A stretch of 64,000 nt of DNA from Weissella confusa (lineage in GTDB: Bacteria > Bacillota > Bacilli > Lactobacillales > Lactobacillaceae), in assembly GCA_041871065.1 (NCBI GenBank), contig CP168942.1:92501-156500 (forward strand), in the 5' to 3' direction. This document shows positions 44,421 to 58,200 of the stretch, in pieces. The position numbers and the translations under genes were made by a program. Every line of letters starts with the position of its first letter. The stretch's first letter is position 1. Under the pieces are notes generated by a model that saw nothing but the letters and a program-made list of their open reading frames with translations, did no database searches and was not told where the DNA came from.

Positions 44421-45935
44421 ATGAATTATTTTATTAGTGAAAATGTTTTTACATTTAATTCAGGGACTGAGCACTCACAAGTAAAGCGAGTGAAGTTGTT
44501 TAATGCCCAAGGACAACCGGCACTATATGTGACGCGTAATTACAATCGCTTTTTGGCGCGTGATGCGGCGTCAATTGGTTTGAACCAAGATGAAGTGCTT
44601 AACATGTATGATTTCTTCCAAGGGACGACGGCCGTTGAACGCAAGGAACAACCTTTGCGTTTGTTGGACCAAATTCCATTGGATGAGTATCACATTGAGG
44701 GGCACGGCCCAAATTACTCAACAATTAATCATGCTGGTCGTGAATTGGCCCGCGTTAATGTCATGCCAGCAACGGTTGGTTTGGTGAATGATATTCTCTA
44801 CTACGACCGCTTTGGTAACACGACGGCGCGAGAAAACTATGATTGGCGTGGCTTTAAGTCATCTGTTGATTACTTCCATCCAAATGGGGCCCTGGCGGTT
44901 CAAAAGTTCTTGAACCAAGATGGTGTGCCAGTGATTGAAGTGATGCACATGAACGTGAATGGCAACATTTTGCCAACGATGTACAAGTTGTTGAACTACA
45001 AGGGTCGTGATTGGCGCTTCAATACGGAAGACCAAATGTTCTTGTTCTTCTTGAATGAGCTAACGAATGAAAACCCGGGTTCTGTCTTGGTCTCAGACCG
45101 TCGCAGTTTGGATCACGTGGTAGCGGATGTGCAATTTGCGGCAAAGAAGTTTGCTGTTTTGCACGACATTCACACACCTGACATCAAGAACCCAGTGCGC
45201 GGTAAGCTTTACGATGCCTACTTGAACGTTTTGGAACGTCGCGTAAAGGATTTTGATGCTATCTTGGTCCCAACTGTTGAACAACAACAAGATTTGCAAA
45301 AGCGTTACCCAGGTGTGACGTTCCGTGTTGCGCCAGATACCTTTGTAGATGATGCCCACTTGGCTGCCGAGCACGTGAAGTTGCCAGAGCGTATTTCACA
45401 CCGCATTGCTTATGTCGGCCGTCTCTCACCTGAGAAGCGTCCTGATCAAGCGATTCGTGCATTGGCTCGCGTGGTCAAGTCAATTCCAGACGCAACGTTG
45501 GCATTCCACGGTTATCCATCGAACGTCGACATTTTGAACGAATTGAAGGCATTGGCCAAGCAATTGGATGTTGAGCAAAATGTTATCTTCGGTGACTATG
45601 TGACTGGTGAAAACTTAGCCAAGGCCTACACTGAGGCACAAGCAATTGTCCAAACGTCAGTTGCTGAAGGCTTCGGTATGAACTTGGTTGAGGCAATGAG
45701 TTACGGTGTACCGGTGGTGTCTTATGATATTACGTACGGTACGAAGGAACTGGTTGATGACGGCATGAACGGTTATGTCGTACCAGCTGGTGCGCATGGT
45801 GATATGGCGGATCGCTTAACGGCAATTTTGTCAGATACTGGTTTGTGGGCAGCCCTTTCTGAAGGTGCTTACCGCAAGGCGCAAACCTTCTCAGCTGATG
45901 AGATGATGCCACTTTGGCAAGCCGCATTACAATAA
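44421..45935 (+). CDS. Glycosyltransferase, TagE/GtfA-GtfB-like (second of a tandem pair)
   Basis: A 504-residue paralogue of the preceding gene, starting MNYFISENVFTFNSGTEHSQ and VKRVKLFN. The donor-site region is clear and canonical: RLSPEKRPDQAIRALARVV, then VAEGFGMNLVEAMSYGVPVV and YGTKELVDDGMNGYVVPAG. Its ATG follows the first gene by 11 bases with AGGAGTG as ribosome site, so the pair forms an operon and probably a heterodimeric enzyme like GtfA-GtfB. The most likely acceptors are serine residues of the next gene product. A terminator separates it from the adhesin gene. Confidence 0.85.
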   Translation: MNYFISENVFTFNSGTEHSQVKRVKLFNAQGQPALYVTRNYNRFLARDAASIGLNQDEVLNMYDFFQGTTAVERKEQPLRLLDQIPLDEYHIEGHGPNYSTINHAGRELARVNVMPATVGLVNDILYYDRFGNTTARENYDWRGFKSSVDYFHPNGALAVQKFLNQDGVPVIEVMHMNVNGNILPTMYKLLNYKGRDWRFNTEDQMFLFFLNELTNENPGSVLVSDRRSLDHVVADVQFAAKKFAVLHDIHTPDIKNPVRGKLYDAYLNVLERRVKDFDAILVPTVEQQQDLQKRYPGVTFRVAPDTFVDDAHLAAEHVKLPERISHRIAYVGRLSPEKRPDQAIRALARVVKSIPDATLAFHGYPSNVDILNELKALAKQLDVEQNVIFGDYVTGENLAKAYTEAQAIVQTSVAEGFGMNLVEAMSYGVPVVSYDITYGTKELVDDGMNGYVVPAGAHGDMADRLTAILSDTGLWAALSEGAYRKAQTFSADEMMPLWQAALQ

Positions 45936-45943
45936 TGACGATG

Positions 45944-45979
45944 AAAGATTCAGACCTGCGGGTTTGAATCTTTTTTTAT
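45944..45979 (+). terminator. Terminator of the glycosyltransferase pair
   Basis: AAAGATTCA pairs with TTGAATCTTT, with inner ACCTGCGGGT, followed by a T run. Confidence 0.85.
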
Positions 45980-46204
45980 TGCTGTCATTCCTGAAACTTT
46001 GTAAGCGCTTTATTCATAACTATCAACTAAAATTGAACAAAGTACGATTAATCGGAATGTTGATTAACGTGTTTAATCGCGAGTTATTCATAAAATCTTG
46101 GGGCGAATGATGGCATAACGACCATATCTTTTTGAGAAACTGGCGATGCAGGGTGGAAAAGTGAATTTTCATCATGAAATCGATTATATAGAGGGGATGA
46201 AGAT
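45980..46204 (+). promoter_or_regulatory. Upstream region of adhesin 2 with a near-cre site
   Basis: TGTAAGCGCTTTAT at 46000-46013; its reverse complement ATAAAGCGCTTACA matches the CcpA consensus WGWAARCGYTWWCA at 13 of 14 positions. The region is AT-rich. GATTAATCG and GATTAACG repeats occur at 46045-46080. A clear promoter cannot be assigned. The ribosome site is AGGGGATGAAG before ATG 46205. Confidence 0.45.
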
Positions 46205-49200
46205 ATGAGTCGAGAAGATTATCAACAAAAGTTGGCCGACGAAGCGCGTGTACAACCGCAGACACACAAAAAGATGTATAAGTCTAAAAAGCGCTGGGTT
46301 ATCGCCGGTATGACTGCCTTGGCCGTTGGTGGTGCCACGGCGATGGCGCCCGAAGAGGTCACGACGTTAATGTCGGATGTGTACCAAACCGCGGAGGAAG
46401 TGTTTGATGGCGGGGTGGCGTATGCTGCCTCGGCCGCAAGCGCTGCAGTTAATACGACGACTGCGGTAACAGTGACCGATTCCGGGGTTGCATCAGTGAC
46501 GAGCGCAGCCACGTACGGCACGTTGACTGGAGCGTCAGCAAATGCAAATATGCGCATTGCCGGCGGGACGGCAGCCGCAAGCGGTTCGGGTTACCGAATT
46601 ATGAATGGTTCTAGTGGTGCCGTGCAATATAACACCACCATTGCTGCTACAAGTGCTTTTGCGATGAGTGGGGCATTTTCAACGACCAACTATGCAGCCG
46701 GAAACTTTATTGGGTTGATGTTTGCACCTACCTACGCAGCAGGTAATTCGTATGGCGCGAATGGAGGCAATGTCGGTATTAATGGTATTGCCAATGCCAC
46801 AACGGTCGGTGTCGATTTGTGGTACGACAGCGGTGTTGATCCAAGTACGGCCTTCGTCATTGCAAATAATGGAACTGGTCAAATTAACCAGGTTGGTATC
46901 CGTCAAACGAATTCAGCTGGTTCATTTATCGCAAATACGAATGCCAGTTCAGTTCAATCGTTGTTCTCTGGTATGACGAACTTTAATTCAGCAACTTCTT
47001 ATTCAGCCACTATTTCATATGCTGTTAGTTGGACACCAGTTTCAGTTTCGGGTGCCTTTGTGACTGGAAGTATGACGATTACGATGAACGGTGGTCAGGG
47101 AGCAAAGACGGTTACCCAAACGATTGCGCTACCAAGTAACGTTGTCATGGAGTTGGTTGGAAACAATGGTGGAACATCAACGCCGGCAACGGTTACAGGT
47201 TCTTTGGCGGGTGTATCAGCTACTGCGGCCCGCACGCCGGTTAATGTGACGTATGTCGATGGGGCCGGATCAGCATTGCTATCAGCAACGAGTTTTACAG
47301 CGGATAACTGGACAGCTGTCGGAATCACAGGCGCAACGACGCCCGTAGCCACGAACGCTAAGACAACCTTTGCCGCACCAAGCATTTCCGGTTATTCAGC
47401 CGTGGCCGTTTCATATGCGGCTAATACAAATAGTGGTGGACCAGTCGCATCGACGACTAATTTGTTGGTGACATCAGCGACGGCAAACAACAATATTCAA
47501 ATTCAATATAAGGATATTGAAGCACCAAAGATGTCATTGACTAATACGGTTACTTACCAACAAAACGAGACGATTAATAGTTCGGACATGGTGACCCGCC
47601 TTGTGACGTCTTTGGGAGACAACTCACCAAAGGCGGTGACGACAAGTTTGACCAGCGGAAGTATTAACACGGCTTCGGCTGGGACTTATCAAGTTCAAAT
47701 TACAGCAACTGATGCGGCTGGTAATGCCACAAATTCAATGGCGACGGTAACGGTTTTGCCAAAGTCGGTTAGTGCGGTTTCAAGTGTTGCTAGTTCAGCG
47801 TCATCAGATGCATCATCAGCAAGTTCAATGATTTCGTCAGCAACGAGTGCAGCGAAGTCTTCTTCAGCAAGCGTTGAAGCCTCATCAGCTAGTCAAACGG
47901 CGTCATCAGCCAGCTCACTTGCATCAAAGTACAGAAGCAACTCATCAGTCGCTTCTGTTGCATCAAGCATCGGTTCGATTGCAGCTATTGCAAGTAGTGC
48001 AAATGTTGTGGCATCAACGAATACATCGATTGCCAAGTCGGCTGCCTCAGCGGCTTCAAACATGTATACCCAAACGTCTTCAGTTGAATCTGCGGTGGCA
48101 ATTACGTCAGCCTCAGCGTCATCTTATTTAGCTGCCGCTTCAAGCATGGCCGCAGCAGGACAAGTGTCATCAGCGGCTGATGCGATTGCATCATTTAGTT
48201 TGGCTTCCGCATCATACAGTCAACAAGTGTCATTTGCCCAAAGTTATGCCAGTGCAGCTAAGAGTTTGATGGTCGTGACAAGTTCAGCGATTGCAGCGGT
48301 TTCAGCTGCGCAATTGCAGACATTGAGCGCCCAATCAGCAACGACGAGCTTGTATAACACAATTGCTGAACGATCATTGACGATTCAAATTTTGTACCTA
48401 GATTCGCAAGGTATTACAACGTCTTCTTCAGCGGTAACTATTAGTGGTGTAAACGGTGCTAGCTATTCATATTCTGTAGCGTCAGTGTCAGGTTATATCA
48501 TGAATCGCACGGCGGTTAATGGTACTTTCCAGTCACAAAATTATGCACCTAATGTCGAATACTCACCTGCACTTTCAGTAGCAGATCCTGGAACGTCATT
48601 GGCAACTGCGCTTAGTTCAATTGCACAGTTGCAAAGTTCATTATCAGCCGCGGTTTCATATGCACAATCGGGTGAATCGGTTGTAGCTTCATATTCAAAG
48701 GTGGTCTCATCGTTGGCTGCTCAAAGTGCTTACTCGAGTGACCAATCAATGATTCTAGCTAATAAGAGCGCATCAACGGCAAGCAATTGGGCCTCTGGCG
48801 CAACCAAGGGATTTGTGATGACGTCTTCCACGGCGGCAGCTAACGTTGCTTCAAGTGCAGCGTTGCTATCTATGGTTGATGCTGGCGTTGATTCGATGGA
48901 AAGCGCGGCAAATGCATATAGTAGTTATGCTGCATTGGCTGCTTCAGCTAACACGAACGGCAATGCAAGTGCGGTTGATTCATACACAGTACTTATGAAT
49001 TCAGCTAGCTTGGCTTACAACTCAGCCTTCAATAAACAGAGTGTGCTTGTTTCTAGTCTTGTGAAGGATTTGAACAATAGTTACCTGACTAATATTGACA
49101 GTTATGTGTCTGATGCGACAGATGGCGCTGACGTATTCATTTCAATGGCAAGTACAGCTACTAGCAGTGCGTTCTCTGTTGCAACTAGCATCACGATGTC

Positions 49201-52200
49201 GACCGCAGCCGCGTCAAACAGTGCCGCACAAACAGCAGCGACGAACATGTCGACCGATTCAATTACGGCTTCTAATGCTGCTAAGGTTGCTTCAACGGCC
49301 AACACCAGCGCAATCACTGCAGACAGTACAGCTGATTCAGCACTGCTAGCAACGAGTTCAGCCGCTGACGTGACTTCGAAGGCCGCTGGCAGCTCATATG
49401 CATCAAATGCAGCCGTTTCAAGCGCAGCTGAGGCCGCATCAACGGCGATGAGTTTGGTAACCTCAGCTAACGCGGCAGCCGGTTTGCAAGCAAGCGTTGC
49501 CTCTGCACAGAACGCAACGGCTTCAAGTGCTGCCTCAGTCGTCGCGAGTGCAGCTGGTGTGGCAAGTTCTGCCGCATTGGCAGCCTCAAGTTTGGCGACG
49601 GTAGCAGCTGGTATTTCAGCTAACGCGTCATTAACTTCTTCAGCAGCATTGAGCTCACAACAATCGTTGATGAGCCAAATTTCAACACTAGCTTCAATGG
49701 CTTCATCAGCATCAGCGGCAGCAAGTGCAGCCGCTATTCAAGCTAGTTCAGCAGCTTCTGCTGGATCGACGGCTGCGTCAACCGCTAGCTCATTGGCAAC
49801 AGTCGCAACGACGCAACTTTCTAGTGCGAATGCAGAAGCTGATTCATTGACTGCGTTGATGTCAGCGATTGATGTCGTTAACGCCGCCTCAAGTGCCGCG
49901 AGCGTGGCGATGGATTCAGCATCAGCCGCTAGCGCAAATGCTGATTTGGCCGCTAGTGATGCCCAATCAGCAGCTTCAATGGCTAGTGATGCCCAAACGA
50001 ACACGACTAGTGCAACGGACGCTGCAAATAGTGCTGCAAGCAATGCATCAGCCGCGTTGGATTATGCCAAGGTTGGATCTGAGGCTGGTAACTCAGCAGT
50101 CGCCAAGGCTGCTTTGGATGCTGATAGTGCAGCTGCTACAGCTGCAAATGCTGCCAGTGTGGCAGCTAAGGCCTCAAGTGCCGCAAATGTTGCTGCGAGT
50201 GAAGCTAGTTCAGCTGCAATTGCGGCAAGTAATGCTGCAACGCAGGCAAGTTCAGCCGCAACAGCCGCATCAGTAGCCGCTTCGACTGCTGATTCATACA
50301 TGGCTGCTGGGGATATTACGCAAGCGACATCAGCCGCCGCTGACGCGCAAACGTTGGCTAGTGCTGCGAGTGAAGCTGCATCTACGGCTTCAAGCGCTGC
50401 GGATGTCGCCAATTCAGCTATGGCGCACGCGGAAGTGGCGTCATCTAACGCCGCTAGTTTGGCGGTCGTTGCTTCAAATGCCGCATCTGTTGCGCAATCA
50501 GCTGAAACAGCCGCTTCAGCTGCCGCCGGGGTTGATGGTAAGACTGGTGACACGGGAATCGCGGTTGATATTGATTCAGCAGCTGCTTCAACGGCTAACG
50601 TGAATGCAAGTCAGGCCGTCGTTGACGCAAGTTCAGCTGCCACGGCAGCCACTTCTGATGCGTTAGTGACATCTAATATGAATAGCAACGCAACTGACAG
50701 TCTTGCTTCATTGGCTAGTGTAGCAACGGCCTCAAGTTACGCATCTAACTCAGCGATGACATCAGCCTTTGCTGACGCCTCAAGTGCTGCCACGGCAGTT
50801 AGTGTTGCGAACGCTAGTGCTAGTGTGGCTGCCTCAAATGCGACGGCACAATACAACCGTGCATCATCAGCTGCGGTTGTTGCGTCTTCAGCAGCGTCAG
50901 TAGCGGCTTCCGAAGCCGTGTTAGCATCTTCAATGTTTACGGCTGCAGACTCACTGTTGTCAGCTGGTAATTACAGTGAAGCAATGGCGATGTCTGATGC
51001 AGCGGTTTCACAAGCTGCCTTGGTAAATAGCGCCCGTGAAGCTGCGGAGAGTGCCGCAACAGTTGCGTCTGGTGCGGTCGCGGTCGCTCAAAGTCAAGCT
51101 GCGCAAGCATCGAGCTATGCAGCTGATGCAGACGCGGCTCGTGATGATTTGGCGTCAGCAGCCGATCAAGTGATGACGGCTGCCTCGGCTGCTGATGAAG
51201 CAGCGAAGGCAAGTTCAGCCGCGTCAGCAGCAGATGAAGCTGCGACGACTGCGACGGATAGTCAAGCTGAAACGACGGCTGCAATGTCTGACGCTACGGT
51301 GGATGTAACGAACGCAACTAGTTCAGCTGCGGATGCCACGTCAAACGCAACGGCAGCAAGTTCAGTTGCAGATGCAATCGGATCACTAATTACTAATTCG
51401 GCTTACGCAAGCAATGCAACGATTCAATCAGCTAACGATGTTGCTGTATCAGCCGCGACGGTTGCATCTACTGCAACGTCAACGGCCCAATCAGCCGCTT
51501 CAGCAGCTAGTGCTGCCCAAGCATCTTTGGCTGATGCACAAAAGGTTGTTGATAGCGCAACGGCGATTGCTGAAGCAGCTAATGATGCTGCGCAGTCAGC
51601 TTATGCAGTCGCTAGTTCAGCTGCCCAAGAAGGTCGTTATGATATTGCTAGTTCGGCCGCATCAGAAGCGATTGCACAACAAGCAATTGCTGAATCGGCA
51701 CAAACAGATGTTGCGACCGCAATGACAGATGTTACGGCCGCTGCCAGTGCAGCGAGCTCAGCTGCTGCAGTAGCTGATTCAGCGAAGTTCACTGCCGAAA
51801 GTGCCTTGCAAACAGCTAACGATGCATTGACCACTGCTGAAACAGCTGCAGAAGCTTCTGAACAAGCAGCTTTGGCGCAAAGCTCAGCTGATCAAGCAAG
51901 TTCAGCTGCAACGACAACTGATTCAACCGCTGATCAAGTGAATGCAACTTCAAGTGCGATTGCCGCACAAAGTACTGCCACAAGTCAGACAGCACAAACA
52001 GCAACAACGACAGCCTCAAACGCATCAGCAGCAGCCAGTGCAGCTAAATCATTGGCAGCTGACTCTGCCTATGCCGGTAACTCGGCGATGGCTTCAGCAG
52101 CATCAGATGCGGCTACTGCTGCGACTGATGCTACGGCGGCAGGACAAAAAGCAGCCGATGCAAATTCGTATGCTGAATACGCTGATAGTTTGGCATCACA

Positions 52201-55200
52201 AGCAACATCGAATGCAACTTCGATGGCTAAGACGGCTGCTTATGCCACATCAACAGCAGCATCATTGGCGTCAGTTGCAAGTTCTGCAGCGCAAGCCGGT
52301 GATTTAGTGACCGCTAGTTCAGCGGCCGACGCTGCGTCAACGGCTGCGCAAACAGCGACTGATATGTCGAGCGCCGCAGTAGTGGCAAGTACCGCTGCGG
52401 ATGGTTATCAGTCAACGGCAGATAGTGCAGCGACAATGGCCTCTGAAGCAATGTCAGAAGCAACAGCAGCTTCAACGGCTGCGGCAACAGCTTTGGCAAA
52501 TGCACAAACAGTTGCGTCGGCAGTAGCAGATGCGACTAACGCAAGTTCAGCAGCTAGTGCCGCAAATGACACGGTTGCTGATATGGGAACCGCGACAAGT
52601 ATGGCGGGGGATGCGACGAGTACGGCAAATGATGCGGTGACGAATACAACGTCAACTGCTGATATCACTAATTCGGCAGCGTCAACGGCAAGTTCAGCAA
52701 ATAGTGTTGCGCAAAGTATTGCTGCGACTGATTCTTATGCTGACAACGACGCCGTGAAGTCAGCTGCATCAGTGGCTAGTGCTGCGCAACAAACGGCGGA
52801 TAGCGCGAATGCAGTTGCCCAGTCAGCTGCATCAGAAGCTGCCACGCAACAATCAATTGCTAGTGAAGCGTCAGATAAGGTGGCTTCTGCAGTAACGGCT
52901 GCTTCAACGGCCGCATCAGAAGCTGCTTCATTAGCGTCAGTTGCGAGTTCGGCAGATAATGCGGGTGATGCCGTGACGGCAAGTTCAGCTGCATCAGCCG
53001 CAAGTTCAGCTGCAACAGTCGCTGCAAATCAATCGGCAGCTGCATCAACAGCCGCATCAGAAGGCGCCGCAGCTGCATCAGCCGCGCAATCAGCAACTGA
53101 TTTGGCTAATAATGCCGAAGCGACAGCGCAATCAGCCGCTGATCAGGCAGTGGTTGCTCAATCACAGGCAACTGATGCCGCAGCCGCAACTGATTTAGCA
53201 AACAATGCGAACGACGCAGCGACATTGGCTTCTGAAAATGCGGCATCTGCTGGAGAAGCAGCTAACACAGCTGGTTCATCAGTAACAGATGCTCAAAACG
53301 CCGCTAGTGCAGCTGGATCAACGGCACAAGTGACGGCTTCAACAGCCGCAATTGCCTCATCGTATGCCTCACAGGCTAGCGACTTGGCAAACGACTCAGC
53401 CTATGCGCACAACAGCGCAGTACAAAGTGCAATTACGGCGGCTACTAGTGCCGCTGCGGCAGCGAACGACGCCCTTACAACGGCAAATAGTGCTGCTACG
53501 GCTGCATCTGATGCTGCCAGTGCCGCAGCTGCCGCTGATAGCGCCGCCACGGCAGCAAGTACGGCCTTGTCTGAAACGGCAACGGCTGTCAGCGCTGCGG
53601 ATAATGCAGCGGGAGCAGCGACAGATGGCATTGCAGCATCTGTTTCGGCAGATAGTGCTGCCGCCAGCGCTGATCAAGCCGTAGATGATGCTGATTCAGC
53701 TGCTAGCTATGCTGATAATGCGCAATCTTCAGCTGAACAAGCCACGTCAACAGCGTCGAATGCTGATACAACTGCCCAATCAGCAGCTGATATTTTGGCT
53801 TCGAGTGCATACAAGGATAATGTGGCGGTTTCAACGGCTGCATCGACGGCTCAGTCGGCAGCCGATAAGGCAAATTCAGCCAAGGCTGATGCAATTCAAG
53901 CCGCATCGGATGCTAAAACAGCACAAGATGCAGCGATTGCAGCGGCATCAGAGACTGATGAGCAAGCGGACATTGCGGATGCAGCTGCGTCAACAGCTGC
54001 TGAACAATCATCATTAGCTGCCTCATATGCGCAAGCAGGTGATTTGAGTGCGGCAACTAATGCTAGTTCGGCCGCAAGTTCAGCTGCAGCAGCCGCTAGT
54101 GCCGCTAGTGAAGCAGCAGCCAGTGCAGCTTCGACGGCTAATGCAGAAATGATAAAGGCTAGTGAAGCTGCCAGCGCCGCTGCAAGTGCGGACGCCGTAG
54201 CTAGTGAAGCATTGTCTGAAGCACAACAGGCACTAGCTGAAGCGAAGACGGCTGCTCAAGCCCAGGATGCCGCCGACAGTGCTTTGAACAGTGCAACTGA
54301 TGCACAAAGTTCAGCCGCTACGGCCGGTGATGTTGCCTCTGAAACAGCATCGACAAGTTCGGAGACGGCTGCATCAAATAATGCAGCACAATCAACGGCA
54401 AGTTCAGCCGCGATTGCAACTGAAACTGCATCAACTGCTGCAAGCGAGGCAGCTTCTATGGCTGCCGATTCAGCCTATGCAAACAACAGTGCCGTGCAAT
54501 CTAACGCCAGTGCGGCATCAACAGCTGCTTCTCAAGCGAGCGAAGCGAACAGTATTGCGCAATCAGCGGCCACAGTCGCCTCAAATGCCCAAAATGCGGC
54601 AAGTGAAGCAACGGACACCGCTAATTCAGCCGCGACGGTTGCCTCATCGGCAGCCGAAGCAGCAAGCAAGGCAGCTTCTCAAGCGAGTGAAGCTGCCCAA
54701 GCGTGTGATCTAAGCGCAGCCCAAGCGGCAAGTTCAGCTGCTTCATCATATGCTGCGTTGGCAAGTTCAGCAGCCTCAACAGCGGCAAGTGCCCAAGCAG
54801 ACGCACAAACAGCAGCGGATACAGCAAGCTCAGCCAATTCGTTGGCAAGTTCAGCTGCAGCCGCAGCATCGAGTGCGCAATCTGATGCAACTTCTCATGC
54901 TTCGGCTGGTAGTGATGCCACTGCAGCAGCCGATGCCGCCGGAACGGCCGGTAGCGATGCGGTAACCGCTGGTTCATCGGCTTCAGAAGCAACGGACGAT
55001 GCAACGAATGCAACGTCAGCAGCAACTGGTGCCAATACAGCAGCGGATACAGCGAATGTCAGTGTTGAGAACGCCGCTGCTGATAATGCAATTGCGCAAT
55101 CAGCCGCTGACGAAGCACAAAGCATCGCAACGAAGTATCCAGCTAATAGTGCGATTGCGACGGCAAATAGCACAGCATCAAGTGCAGCAAGCATCGCTGA

Positions 55201-58200
55201 CTCAGCTGCACAAGTTGTGTCATCAGCTAATGCCGTTGCCCAATCAGCAGCCAGTGCAGCTAATGATGCTGCGTCGAACGCAACATCGGCTGCTAGCGAA
55301 GCTAATAAGCAAGCGCAAATTGCAACTGATCAAGCTAGTGCAGCCAGTTCATATGCCCAAGCGGGTGATTTGGCTAATGCATCATTGGCCTCATCAGCAG
55401 CAAGTTCAGCATCGGCTGCCGCATCAACTGCAGCGTCACAAGCTGCATCTGAATTGCTAGCAGCTGAAAGCGCTGCTTCGTTGGCTAATAGCGCTGCCAC
55501 TGTGGCAAGTTCAGCCGCCGGTGTTGTTAGTTCGGCAGCTGCCGTGGCTCAGTCAGCGTTAGCAGATGCGCAAACAGCCGCCCAAGCCCAAGATGATGCC
55601 GACAGTGCAGCGTCGGATGCGAAGACGGCTGGTACGACGGCCTCATCAGCTGGCGACACGGCAAATAATGTGTCACAAACAGCGAGTGATGTCGCGAATG
55701 TGACCTCACAAGCTAATGACGCGGCAAGTTCAGCTGCGACTCAAAAGTCAACGGCTGATCAAGTAGCGTCTTCAGCAAGCGCTAAGGCCACAGAGTCTGC
55801 TTACGCAAATAATAGTGCTGTGCAATCAGCTGCTGTTGCTGCTGAATCAGCAGCGATGACAGCGTCGGTTGCTAACAGTACGGCGCAATCAGCCGCAAGT
55901 GTCGCGGATGAACAGTTGGCAACTGCGACAGTCCAAAATGCAATCGCAAGTTCAGCTGCTTCAGTCGCAAGTTCGGCCGCAGCTGCAGCCGATGCGTATG
56001 CTAAGGCCGCCAGTGAAGCAGCGCAAGTTGGTAATTCATCAGCTGCCGCAACGAACTCGGCCGCAGCAGCACAAGCATTGTCTGAAGCCCAATCAGCCGC
56101 CAAGGTGGCAAGTTCAGCTGCGAATGCTGCTAGTGATGCTTTGATTGCTGCCCAATCAGCTCAAAGTGAAGCGGCTACAGCAGCGGCACAAGCGAGCGAT
56201 GCGACAGCTGATGCAAGTTCATACGCCCAAGCCGGTGACCAAGCAACTGCAGCAGCGGATGCTGCCGGAACGGCAGGAAGTGATGCAACAACCGCTAACG
56301 ACCAGGCTAAGCAAGCTGGTAGCGATGCGGACAATGCGACCGTTGCCGCGTCAGATGCTACCTCAAATGCCGATGCGACGAATACAGCAACTGAGTCAGC
56401 AACTAATTACAATTCTGTCGCCCAATCAGCCGCTTCAGCAGCGGCAGACATTGCGTCAAGTTATCCAGATAACACTGCCGTTTCAACGGCAAATAGCACG
56501 GCTCAGTCAGCTGCGGCGGTAGCTAGTGATGTAGAGTCAACGGCAATAGCAGCCAATGCAACAGCTAGTCAAGCGGTTCTAGATGCTAATAGTGCCGCAA
56601 CGGCAGCAAGTGAGTACGCTTCAACAGCAGCATCGCAAGCAAAGATTGCCGCTGATCAGGCAAGCGCCGCAAGCTCATATGCTCAAGCTGGTGATCAATC
56701 AAATGCTGAAGCAGCCTCAACGGCGGCATCAACAGCCGCCCAAGCTGCTTCGGTAGCGTCATCAGCGGCGGCATCTGAGATGGCTGTTGCAACAACAGCT
56801 AACGAAACGGCTTCAAGTGCTGCAACAACTGCCTCATCGGCTGCTACGACGGCTAGTTTGGCAGCTGAAAAGGCTAAGTCAGCGTTGGCGGATGCTCAAA
56901 CGGCAGCCCAAGCCCAAGACGAGGCTAACCGTGCAACTGAGGATGCAAACTCAGCGAATGCTGATGCTGAAAATGCCGGTCAGGCTGCCAGTGATGCTGG
57001 TAAGCAAACGGCTGATGCGAATGCGTCGGCTGACAATGCTTCAAGTGCCGCAGTAACAGCTTCGACAGCTAATTCAAATGCGCAAGCAGACTCTTCAGCT
57101 GCGAATGCGTTGCTAGATTCTTCAGCATATGCGCAAAACGCCGCTTTGAATAAGGCGATTGATGATGTGAATTCGGCTGCGACAACAGCATCGAACGCAA
57201 ATGAAGCTGCCAGTGTGGCTGCCTCGATTGCTTCAAGTGCTGCCGCAACAGCAGATTCAGTTGCAACGGCTGCTTCATCAGCTGCAACAGCTGCAAGTAA
57301 CGCTGCTAGTTTGGCAAGTTCAGCCGCCAGCGTCGCGAGCGAAGCAGCTCAGGCCGGTGATTTGGACAAGGCAACGAGTGCTGCAAACGAAGCTGCTGAG
57401 CAATCAGAAGCAGCTGCCAGTGCCTTGTCGACAGCCTCGAGTGCATCAGCTGTTGCTAGTTCGATGGCTAGCTTAGCTTCAAGTGCTGAAGCTATCGCGT
57501 CATCACAAGCAGAAATTGCAACCGCAGCAGAATCAGCAGCCTCGAGCGCCGCAACAACGGCAAGTACGGCCGCTGCTGCAACGGATCAAGCAATTGGCGC
57601 CGAGACGGCGGATAACAACGCGAAGTCAGCTGCCGCAGCCGCAAGTAATGCTGCTAGTGATGCTGGCGTTGTTGCCAGTCAAACGGCAGATAACGCCAGC
57701 GCGACGGAATCAGCTGCCTCAACGGCTGATAAGGTTGCTAGTCAGGCGGATAGCGCAGCAACAAGTGCAAATGCAGATGCAGCAAAGTATCCAAACAACA
57801 GTGCGGTAACATCAGCTGCCTCAACGGCAACGAGTGCCGCCAGCGTGGCAGATGATGCTGCGTCAACAGCAAGTAGCGCCGCGAGCGTCGCGGATGCCCA
57901 AAGCAAGATTGCAAGTGATGCCGCTAGTCAGGCTTCAGAAGCAGCCAAGGCAGCTGCCGGTCAAGAAGTATTGGCAAGCAGCGCAGCTAGTGCTGCCGAA
58001 TCATATGCGCAAGCAGGTGACTTGTCTGCCGCTAGCGAAGCCCGTTCAGCCGCAGATGCAGCTGCGAGCCAAGCGGTTGCCCAACAAGCAATTGCCGAGA
58101 GTGCTAATAGCAAAGCGATGACTGCTTCGAGTGCTGCTAGTGAGGCAGCATCAACAGCAAGTAGTGCGAATGCAGTTGCCTCGGAAGCTGCTGAAACGGC

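Noticed and set aside
50062..50553. Minus-strand Ala-rich open frames throughout adhesin 2
   Set aside because: They are the antisense image of GCA/GCT/TCA repeats; many similar frames occur and none has a start signal.
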